A stretch of 64,000 nt of DNA. Source: Ovis canadensis (taxonomy: Eukaryota; Chordata; Mammalia; Artiodactyla; Bovidae). A program made the position numbers and the translations under genes. Shown in pieces: positions 55,221 to 64,000 of the stretch. The stretch spans positions 118,634,501 to 118,698,500 of the forward strand of contig NC_091248.1 of the NCBI RefSeq assembly GCF_042477335.2. The letters are read 5' to 3'. Below the pieces are notes generated by a model. It saw only the letters and a program-made list of their open reading frames with translations. It was not told where the DNA came from and ran no database searches. Numbering within the stretch: the stretch's first letter is position 1; every line of letters begins with the position of its first letter.

Positions 55221-55799
55221 AAATGGTAGAAGAGAGAAGAAGGGTAAACTACACTTATTCTGAGTGTAGTTTGTTGAGATTTTATTCCCCGACCCATAAA
55301 GGCTAGAGGAGCTTCCATGGGGGTGGGCACTGCTGGGACTGGTGGTTTCCTAGGAACATGCAGAGTACAGTCTACAGTTCTAGGGATGCTAAGGATGACT
55401 GTTCAGGCTTGCTTGCCACTTAATGTGGAGGCTTACTGAGCATCTGCTGGTTGGAGGAGAGGCAGTGTTTTTGAAGGAAGTTCTAGGAGGGAGCCCTGGC
55501 AGCTGGCTCGCATTACAGTGGGGGTGGAGGAAAGGAATGCTGGCCCCCCACAGCTGTGATCAATTTGCACAAAAGCGAGGGAGGGAGGAGATGCCCCAGT
55601 GGGAGGTTGGCTGGGCCACAGGGTTAAAAGATGGGCACAGGGGAGAAGGGTCAGGTCCCAGAATGCTTTGCTACTTGGTGGTGGTTCCTGAGGGTTGAAG
55701 CATTAGTCCAGAGATACCAGGATACACTTGTCAGCACTCAGATTCTCCTGGATAAGACGCTTCAGTTCTGGCTGCTACAAAGCCTGTGTGCCCTATGTG

Positions 55800-55995
55800 T
55801 TGTTGTTTAATCGCTCAGTAGTGTCTGACTCTTTCTGATTCCATGGACTGCAGCAGGCGAGGGTTTCCTGTCCTTCACCATCTCCGGAGTTTGCTCAAGC
55901 TCACATCCATTGAGTCAGTGATGCCATCCAACCATCTCATCCTCTGTTGTCCCCTTCTCCTCATGCCCTCAATCTTTCCCAGCACCAGGGTCCTA
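55800..55995 (-). mobile_element. BovB LINE 3' end, antisense
   Basis: TTGTTGTTTAATCGCTCAGT through CCCTCAATCTTTCCCAGCAC is the reverse of the BovB 3' end. Confidence 0.88.
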
Positions 55996-56462
55996 GCCCA
56001 ATTTGCGGTTAGTTATTACTATGCTCAGCAGCCTCCCAATTCACCTAGCAACCAGAAAGAGTCAAGCACAGAGCTTTCTCTAAGATGCTACCAGAAAAGT
56101 GAAGGATGAGTTTCCAGAGTTGGAGAGACCCCAGGAGTTTGCAGGATGAGTCCATCAGCATCCTTTAGGATTCCAGGCAAAATGTCTCTCCCTTTGTGTG
56201 TGATTCCCAGGAACCAGAGCCAGCGGTGACTCTGATGTGGTCTGGTGCCTGCTGAAACCTAGTGGGAGGTGCCTGCCATGCTTCCATTACTGTACTTTCA
56301 GACCCTGTAGAAATGTGTCACTGAGTTAAAAAAGAACCCAGGCTGGACCTCAACAAAACTGGGTATGCTATGCTCTGCGTGATCTCAGGTAAAGCTCTTC
56401 TCCAGGCCTCAGCTTCCTCATCTGTAACATAAGGAAAGTGGGCGTTCCAGCTTTAAAGTCTG

Positions 56463-56493
56463 CCAACTACAAACTATGAGAGAGAGAGAGAAA
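56463..56493. repeat. (AG)n simple repeat
   Basis: A GAGAGAGAGAGAGAAAG run lies near 56478-56494. Confidence 0.7.
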
Positions 56494-58116
56494 GCCAGAA
56501 CTGGACGTAGGAGCCAGGAGCTGAAAATAACTGACAGTGAAAAAAAAACCCAGGCCTGGAGGGTAATTCTAGAGCTCACTGATGGAGACAGGACAGAAAA
56601 GCAATGGTGACATCTCATTCCAAGGAATTAGGGGATACAATGTTGGAGAGTTTTTAAGTTGCCACAGTAAGCCCCCGAAAGGACTACACTTGGAGCCAGC
56701 ACAGCCTGGAGGGACTTGACTCCAGAAGAGAGCTGGAGTACGCTATATCCGAGATTCTGTTGGTGATGGGTTTGGAGTCAAAGACAATTTGTGGCTATGC
56801 TATTGTCTAAACCTCACTTCAAAGTTATCTTGGTGTTCACGGCAAAAAGAGAAAAAAAGCAGTTAATACTTAATGTGTAATCAGTCTGATGGCATTTTCA
56901 TAGCACTCTGCTGAACTAAACACAGGTATCTCCCTGTTAGCTTCTTGAGGACCTCTGAAGTAGTCCTCTAGATGTCGGACCACCAAGATGGCAGCTACAC
57001 ACCCTCTCGAGTAGCCCTTGGCAAGCTCACTTGCCTGGAGAGGGTGTGCCACAAACCCAACCTTTTTCTGAAACACTATGGTGCAACTGATTGAGACAGG
57101 ATACGGGGCCCCATGTAAACCTACAGAAACGGAGTAAAAATGAATTAAAGGAACACACAGCAAGATGAAGGTGCACAGCTACACGTGGACTTCTTTGTGT
57201 AGTCACCCCATGTCAAGGCCAAGATTCAAGCTCCTATTTGTCCAGATTTGACCACCGAATCCCACTTTTCATCAGCTAGAAGTTTGTCGTTTAGCTTCTA
57301 GTGTGAATGCACCTCGGAAAGATAAGTAAGTTTCTCGAGTATTAAAAAACCGTCATTCTGCCTAAAACTTTTACACAAATTGTTTATGTGCAGTTCTGAC
57401 TCTCTTATTCAGCCTAGTGTGTAGATTGGGCCAAAACCTTGGGAACTGAAATTAATAAACGAAAAAACAAAATGTTTATCATCAGGGAAATGAAGAAAGG
57501 GGTATAGGGAAATATTTATTTAGGTTGTTATGACAACAGAACAAGCGATCACAACAACATTCTTTCTTTCCCATCTGCTAAACTTTGGCTTGACAGAGCC
57601 TTAAGAAACACTCAACGTCCACCGTAAAGATGAAACGGAGCAAGAATGTTGTTCTAAATTTGATAGATTTTTGGCTCCACTTAAAACCCGTTTATAACTC
57701 ATACAATATTTGCCCCAACTCCCAGCTATTTCCTCTTGCAGTGGGCAGACGCACTTGCAACGATGGGGAAGTGAACTGTGTGGTGGGGGAGGGTGCTGGT
57801 GGCAGTGGTCACAGGCCTCCGGCAGGCTAATGTTCACCCCGGGAAGTCAGGGGGCCACTCACTGGGCCTGCGGCGTGCCCTGTTCTCATGCCCTGCTCTG
57901 TGCCCTTGAGGAGATGGGGGGCTACAGATGGGAACCTGGGGCAGCCTACTTCTACTTCCAGCTGAGCAGGGCTAGAAAGCAGGGCATGCACAGCCCATAG
58001 AGAGCGAGTGGTGCCCGCTGATGAGGATGAAAGCACGGGCTGAACTTAGGCTGAAGGCTTTCTTCAGAGGCTTTTCCAGGTCAGACGACTTGCAGCCAGC
58101 CACTGGTTTGTCATGG

Positions 58117-58311
58117 CCTAGCTGGAGAGTCAGACACAACTGAGCGACTTCACTTTCACTTTTCACTTTCATGCCTTGGAGAAGGAAACGGCAACCCACT
58201 CCAGCTTTCTTGCCTGGAGAATCCCAGGGATGGTGGAGCCTGGTGGGCTGCTGTCTATGGGGTCACACAGTCGGACATGACTGAAAGCGGCTTAGCAGCA
58301 GCAGCAGCAGC
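58117..58311 (+). repeat. Bov-A2 SINE with (AGC)n tail
   Basis: It runs from GAGAGTCAGACACAACTGAG through TTTCACTTTTCACTTTC to GACTGAAAGCGGCTTAGCAG. It ends in six AGC units at 58294-58311, the usual Bov-A2-associated microsatellite. Confidence 0.92.
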
Positions 58312-59487
58312 TGAAGAATGCTTCAGTTCCCTAGAGCTATTTTCCCATAAATCAGAAGTAGGTGGTGGCTGATTCCTCCCAGAGGAACCCCTTAGGTGGA
58401 GCAGGCTGGAGAGGAGATGAGTTCTGGCTTTCTCCCTCAGTAACTTCACGCGCACCATGTTCTCCGGAGGCGTTTCTGTGCTCTGATCATTAGCTAGGTC
58501 CCTATTTCACAGGTGAGCCAGACTTCCTGTGTGGGCTCTCTGTTAGGGGAGGGGGCAAGTCTGAGGGTCAGAGAGACCCCCAAAGAGGGGGCTGTGCTGA
58601 GTCACCCTCAGAAGAAAGCACTTAAAGCTGCAAGAGGAGGTACAGATGGTGCCCTGACTTCTGGGCACAGGCTAGATCAGAGGCCTGGGAGTCCTGGAAG
58701 AGTGGATCCGTAACACGGGATATATTTATTTATCTTCAACCCAGTAAGGTTAAGAGGGGTGTTAGAAGGGCACTCACAGTTAGTTACCTCAGCACCTCAC
58801 CATCCTGAAGCGCCTACATTTAGTATCAGTCTCAGGAAAATGCTATCCAGATGGTTTCTACTGAACCAGACCCCCTGGGAGAGGAGTGGGCCATGTGAGG
58901 GTGGGATCCCAGAGCATCTGAGCTGGAAGGGGTCCCATGGGAATCATACAGCTGGGCAGAGGAGGTGGCTGTCCCCTGGGACACTGGAAAACACAGGATG
59001 CCTGAGATGGATGACTCCTGGGTCAGGAATGGGGGAAGGGTACTTTAGCAGGTCCGGGACCAAGATTGCTGGGTGAGCAGACACCAAGGGGTGTGGCAGA
59101 CACCTGGGGCACCCCAGCCCATGGACTCAGAGAAGGTCAGAGCTGGGAGAGACTCTGGAGGTTTGCTCAGCCACCTGCCTCACGGGGGTCCTAGCTGGAA
59201 GGGTGGGTAGGGTGCATGGGCCCAGGAGAGGAAAGCACAGATGTCTGAGCTTCCTCCAGAGACAGTTCTGGCTGGACTGCCAAGCACGTTGTGATGGCAC
59301 GTTTTTAAAGACTGTCCCTATGTATCTGTGTAGACAGACAGCCTCACAGATACTCCTCTATTCCACCCAGACCATGGCGGCCCGCTTGCCTTCTCATCTT
59401 CTCTGGAGCCAGCTAGCCCTGTCTGATCCCAGCTCTCCCACTGACCCCTTCCTTGAGCAAAGTGACTTCACTTCCATGTGCTTCTTC

Positions 59488-59776
59488 AGTCCAGTTCAGT
59501 TCAGTTCAGTCACTCAGTCGTGTCCGACTCTTTGCGACCCCATGAATCACAGCACACCAGGCCTCCCTGTCCATCACCAACTCCCGGAGTTCACTCAGAC
59601 TCACGTCCATCGAGTCGGTGATGCCATCCAGCCATCTCATCCTCGGTCATCCCCTTCTCCTCCTGCCCCCAATCCCTCCCAGCATCAGGGTCTTTTCCAA
59701 TGAGTCAACTCTTTGTGTGAGGTGTCCAAAGTACTGGAGCTTCAGCTTCAGCATCATTCCTTCCAAAGAACACCAG
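59488..59776 (-). mobile_element. BovB LINE 3' end, antisense
   Basis: It runs from CCAGTTCAGTTCAGTTCAG through CGTGTCCGACTCTTTGCGAC to TTCCTTCCAAAGAACACC, with low divergence. Confidence 0.93.
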
Positions 59777-62631
59777 TGTGCTTCTTAGTCTCCCGCTAAC
59801 AGGACTGAACTGATGGCGTTCTCGAGAGGCTGAGAGAATGGAGGAGCCAGCCCAGGGCAGCCCACCGGTTCCCCACCTTGGGACTCAGCTGTTGCTGTTC
59901 TCATCAGGCTTACGCACACTGTGCTTTCTGCCTCAGGACTCTCAGGGCCTTTCTTTCTCTCTTTTCCCACTTCCTTAGATCTGCACTTAACTAGTGTTAG
60001 CTGAAAAGCAAATTTATTGAGCAAGAGAGAGAACACTTGAAGCCATTTGTAACGAGACAATCACAGGCTACTTCTGGGGACAATGAGACACCGGAGCCCT
60101 AGCAATTCAGAGCTCTGAGTGGCTGGGCACCGAGGAGCCCTTGTTTCCTAAATGAGGAGACCCAGGGCCAACAGCTGAGTTCGTTCAGGCCTCCCCGCTG
60201 TCTGGGAAGGCCCCTCCCGTGGGATGAGAGCTGGACGTGCCAGCCGGAATATCTGTCTGCGGTGTAATTTCAGTGTTTCATACACACATGCGAGCACCCG
60301 TACCCACTGGCTCTGGACCCAAAGAGGGCACCCAAGTTACCCACGTCCCTGTCCCCCTACCTGGCAAAAATCCTACCTCCTCAGTGCCCCATGGCTGGCA
60401 GCTGCTGCAAAAGAAAACAGCCAGTGGGCAGTAAGAGCCTTATGGCAAGAACAGCGTCCTGCAGCCACGGCTGGCATTTTACCCTCTTGCGGGTGTTTGC
60501 TGCTCCAAGAGACCACATCTCTCAGGGCAGAGTGCCAGGCACCCTGGGAGGCAGGGTGATGACAGAAACCCCAAAGTCCCTCCAATCAGACCACCGCAGT
60601 GACTTGCCTCCTGCCAGGGCAGGAGGGGCGGGGGCTGGGAGGATTGAGCAGTACTGGCAGTGGGCAGGCCCCATGCTCAGGGAGGGGCTCCTTTCATTGT
60701 CTCTCATGACAACAGCTCTGTGTGAGTCCCACCTATCAACCCAGAAGTCTCTCCAGGGACAAGGTGGAGTAGTCAAGTCCTTCCCCAGAGGTCTCTGTCC
60801 TAAGCCCTTCTGGGAGTCTCGGCGTCCAAAGCCTCTGACATATGCCCGCTGCTGCCCTGCAGGGATGCCTCTGTCTCTGATGTGGCTCCCTCCCTTTCTG
60901 TTCCCACCTTCTCCTTTCATTGTCCCTTTGTGAGAAAAATAGATGATATTATCCCTTCTCCTTCCCTGCTGAAGAAAGCCTGGGTTAGAGCCAGGGGCCA
61001 CGGGCCCTGGTCCCCTGCTCCTCTTGAGTCGCGTCCATCTTCTCAGATATTTGGGCAGGCTGGACCCTTCCTGAGCCTGACATCTTTAAACCAGAAGCAA
61101 GCGCCCCTCAGGACTATTTGCCCCATCTCCACTCCCTGGAGGGCCTTCCACTCCTGATGTGGGTCTTTCGGAGATCCATCACTTTCCCCTCCTCCCAAGG
61201 AAAGCCTGAGAATCCGACAAATAAAGAAAACGGTGGAGAGTGGGGGATGGTGGGGCTTCCAGAGATTACAGTCACTACAGCACTGGTGAAATCTGATCCT
61301 GGTCATGGAAGGGTTATTTCTCATCCTCAGCTTGCAGGCCCCCACCTTGAGAACTCTGTGGTCCGAATCCCCCAGTGCCCAGGGATCTTGGAGAGCTGCC
61401 CACAGCACCAGCTGCAGGCTAGAGGCAGGGCGTGCTGACAAGAGTGCACAGAGAGTACAATAACTGTGACATTAAATGTGAATAGCTAACTCTCAGGCAG
61501 GCCGGGAGCAGCCTGGGAGGAGCCCGGGGGCTGCGGTCCAATGCCCGAGCGTGAGCAAGGTGACCAGATGGGCTGCGGTGGAGGCAGGGCTGGATTCCAT
61601 CTCCCGCCACGCCTCTGGACGGACCCCATGTTCACACGCTTTGTCCTTTGCACTCTTCCTTCCCTTTTCTTCTTCTTCCCTTTTGTTTTCTAGAGTCGAG
61701 AGTCATTATTTCCTCTCCAAACCGACTTTTACATGTTTTTGGCACGGCTTCTCTCCAGATGGACTCTCAGCTGGCCTCTCCCGCTTGGCCGGCTCATCTC
61801 GAGCCAGGACCCACGTCTCAGCCCTCCCTGGAGCAGCAGCCACCACTTGCTCCTCTGCGTCCTCAGTTCCAAAGTGAGGACGGCTCTGATTAAGTATTTT
61901 GAAATGATGAAAATGCCAAGAATTCTTTTTTTTTTCTTTTTTAAAGTTCAGAATTAACCCCAAGCTCTATCTGCATCTTCTTCAGGATCTTCTTTGATCT
62001 GTGACCTGGGCTTTGCCAATCACCCTAGGATGTAGGTGCACCCTGCTGGGCAGCGGGTCTATGTATGTGGATTCTGTTAGCCCTAGACAAGGTACGCCTC
62101 TGGCTCTGTACCTCCCACCTGGTCCTGCAGCCCTCTGCTGGTTCCTGGCTTAACTCTCTGTTCCACTACACTGAGCTACCCTGCAGTTCCTGAAGGAACT
62201 CTTGGCCTCCCCTCTCCTTGCTGTTGTACCAACAGATCCTTTTGCCTGGAACATGCTTTCTACTTGCTCTTGGCCTTAAGATGCAGGGAACTCGTCTTGT
62301 CTACGAATGAGAACGCTCTGCCTCTAGTCAGCCTTTACAGCACTGTGGTCTCTTTACTTCTCCATCCCCACCCTGGACCGAGGCCTCTTGAAGCACAGGT
62401 CTGTCTTTTCCCTGTTCCCCCAGCACATGGTAGGGTGCCCAGCGCCTAGCAGAATGAGAGAACAGCAGGCCAAGTACCAGCTGAGCAGAGTGCAGAAGTG
62501 CAGGCTCAGCTCACTTTACACAACTCGGGGGCCTCACAAGCCTCCAGCCTCAGCTGCCCACGGATTCTCACACCTTCTGCGGAGGAGCTGCCTCTGAACT
62601 CCAGGCGATGCCCCGCTACAGGTTCCACCCC

Positions 62632-62706
62632 GTGCGAGACTGACCGTCACGCAAACACTTTAGAGACGGTGCGAGACTGACCGTTGTGTAAACACTTCAG
62701 TGGAAG
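62632..62706. repeat. 37-bp tandem duplication in intron next to a DENND2A exon
   Basis: Two units start GTGCGAGACTGACCGT at 62632 and 62669. The second differs mainly where the first has CpG-containing CACGC (it has TGTGT). The end is 18 bases from the exon donor. Confidence 0.85.
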
Positions 62707-62723
62707 TTGCCAAGGTCTGATAC

Positions 62724-62872
62724 CTGAGCTTGTCTGCGATGAAGATGACCCTCCTTTCCAAGAGCAGGGAGGCAAAAACGCAGAGCAGGTGTCGGACGCT
62801 GAGAGAGGAAAAGAGAGACTCAAAGTCCACGTGTTCGAGCCGGGAGTCCAGCGGACGGCACAGTTCAATCAC
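62724..62872 (-). CDS. DENND2A: DENND2A exon encoding VIELCRPLDSRLEHVDFESL
   Basis: The 149-nt exon runs from acceptor CCCGGCAG to donor GTATCA. It encodes VIELCRPLDSRLEHVDFE, then SLFSSLSVRHLLCVFASLLL and ERRVIFIADKL. LLLERRVIF and ADKLS are cDENN hallmarks. It is the most 5' DENND2A exon I can find in the window. Confidence 0.97.
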
Positions 62873-64000
62873 CTGCCGGGAACAGGAACAGCATGAGGGG
62901 GCCGCCTGGTCAGCTAGGCCTCTCATGCACCGGGCAGGCCTGGGGCCCTGTGGTCCTCAGCAGGGAGGCCCACTGCCAGGGGAGGAGGGAGAGAAAAACA
63001 GGAAAACCAAAGGGACTGGGGAAAGAAAGACGGCAGGAGACTGGGAAAGGAGGTGCGTTTGGTAGGGACTCGGTCTCACCGGTACGTGTGAGGGTAGTTT
63101 GCGTGGAGGTGGGGAGACAAGACACGGAACCAGAACCCCTCGGGCCATGATGGCTGGAGCCCGCCCCCTCCCACCCCATCGATGACATGTGTGAGCCCCC
63201 ACAGGGAGTTTTGAGGGCCAGTCCCTTGGAGTCCCACAGCAGAATGTCTGATCTCACAAGGGACTCCCAGGCTCACAAAGAAGGACCAGCAGTTCCAAGC
63301 ACTTCTTTCAAGGCTCCTCTCCTCTACAAGGCGATTCTTAATGAACTCAACCCCATTCCAACCCCTGCGCAGGGATGGCTCTTTCAGCTTGTGTGCATAG
63401 TGTGCACATATCTCCTCACTCTGCACTTGTTGACATGTTCCTGAGTTCACCTCAAGTCACTACTCGTGTGCATGCTCTTCATGGTGAGCAGAACCTGGCT
63501 TCTGCTCTCAGCATGGCACTGGCCTGGTGCTGCGCGGACGGTGGGGCTCGCTAAGGTTAACATCCCCATGAAGTTACCTGCATCCGTATGGGGTGGTTTA
63601 GGATTCTCCAGCAGCAGGGAGGCCACTGCTCTCTGTGCTGGGAAGTTGAGCGGTTCCAGAATATCACAGACATCCTCATCCTGCCCCTGTCCCCAGAGGT
63701 GACCTGCTTTTCCAAGGGCCTTTAGAACTGGAGACTCAAGGCTGAACAGGTCACATACAAGGAAGGGAAGATGAAAACAAGCTCTGGTATCAGATCTCAC
63801 CCAGCCAAGGGAAGGGACACGTTTCAAAGTCTGGGATGCATAAAAAGTAGCACCTGAGCTTGTCTTCCCCCGAAAAGAATCTGCTTTGCATATTAAGTGG
63901 TAGCGGTGATATAGATCAAAACCCTAAAAAGGTTCAAATACGATCTATGAAGAGAAGCTGAAGATGTTCACTGCCCTGGCACAGTTTTCTCATCCAGCAA
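62873..64000 (-). other. DENND2A: DENND2A intron upstream of the VIELC exon (partial)
   Basis: I searched the minus strand for the expected preceding exon, which should end in a glycine-rich uDENN/cDENN linker before VIELC, and found none with an in-phase donor. It must lie beyond the window. No repeat is recognised. Confidence 0.65.

Larger units (their letters stand above)
50142..62723 (-). other. DENND2A: Large DENND2A intron (about 12.6 kb)
   Basis: The intron separates the two cDENN exons. It holds an L1, several Bov-tA/CHR SINEs and three BovB 3' fragments, listed separately. Stretches without named features include 50142-51120, 51800-53285, 56000-58100, 58320-59485 and 59780-62200. 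I see ordinary intron sequence there and no exon that joins in phase. An L2-like 3' end lies near 62200-62420. Confidence 0.7.
41440..64000 (-). other. DENND2A: DENND2A, 3' part of the gene (last seven exons and 3' UTR)
   Basis: DENND2A is a DENN-domain protein that acts as a guanine-nucleotide exchange factor for RAB9A/B, which controls late-endosome to trans-Golgi transport. The seven minus-strand exons join in phase with canonical AG/GT borders. They encode 285 C-terminal residues, from VIELCRPLDSRLEHVDFE to the end GLGNKMKFLHKK. The order is the second part of cDENN, then dDENN. Upstream exons (N-terminal region, uDENN and the start of cDENN) lie beyond 64000. The family is clear. DENND2A rather than 2C, 2D or ST5/2B is supported by remembered sequence (METQ, DAKGLFEVRAQEYLETLPSG) and by MKRN1 as downstream neighbour. 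All joins are canonical, and one donor (44703) is weak. Confidence 0.93.

Noticed and set aside
63447..63827. 126-codon open frame with a GTAA donor-like site, tested as the exon before VIELC
   Set aside because: The translation has no uDENN/cDENN character and the phase does not join to the VIELC exon, which needs phase 0.
1..64000. CRISPR arrays, operons, prophage, phage-defence or other prokaryote-style systems
   Set aside because: The window is mammalian: spliced genes, SINE/LINE/LTR repeats and a CpG island. The many near-identical repeats are dispersed retroelements with no regular spacing.

Overview
This window is nuclear DNA from a ruminant, most likely a bovid. It is dense in BovB (RTE) LINE sequence, Bov-tA/Bov-A2 SINEs, CHR-type cetartiodactyl tRNA-derived SINEs and ruminant ERV LTRs, and it has mammalian split genes. 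The gene order matches human 7q34, where MKRN1 and DENND2A are neighbours on the same strand; the cattle counterpart is expected on chromosome 4. The species cannot be fixed from this sequence.

Layout. (1) Positions 1-6250 hold the 5' end of MKRN1 on the minus strand: part of intron 1 (1-5756), coding exon 1 (5757-5956) and a CpG-island promoter (about 5030-6250). (2) Positions 6250-41440 are an intergenic interval of about 35 kb with no supported protein-coding gene. It is mainly transposable elements inserted into one another, most strikingly at 16.2-21.1 kb and 22.7-23.7 kb. (3) Positions 41440-64000 hold the 3' part of DENND2A on the minus strand. Seven exons encode the last 285 residues (most of cDENN plus dDENN) and are followed by a 3' UTR of about 0.9 kb with a poly(A) signal. 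The exon phases join exactly (149+178+42+118+252+87+32 = 858 nt, 286 codons with the stop), so the reading frame is intact.

The two genes are not known to work together. MKRN1 is an RNA-binding RING E3 ubiquitin ligase. DENND2A is a guanine-nucleotide exchange factor for RAB9. They are simply neighbours.

I found no undescribed biological system. The most interesting structures are these: a BovB insertion of about 3.3 kb that is 5'-inverted and carries both a solo LTR and an antisense BovB; direct repeats of about 300 bp flanking a second LTR; a pair of related solo LTRs whose terminal bases differ in a matched way; and an orphan 265-bp retrocopy with a perfect 12-bp target-site duplication. 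Repeat family names come from recognition of familiar consensus sequence, not from a search.
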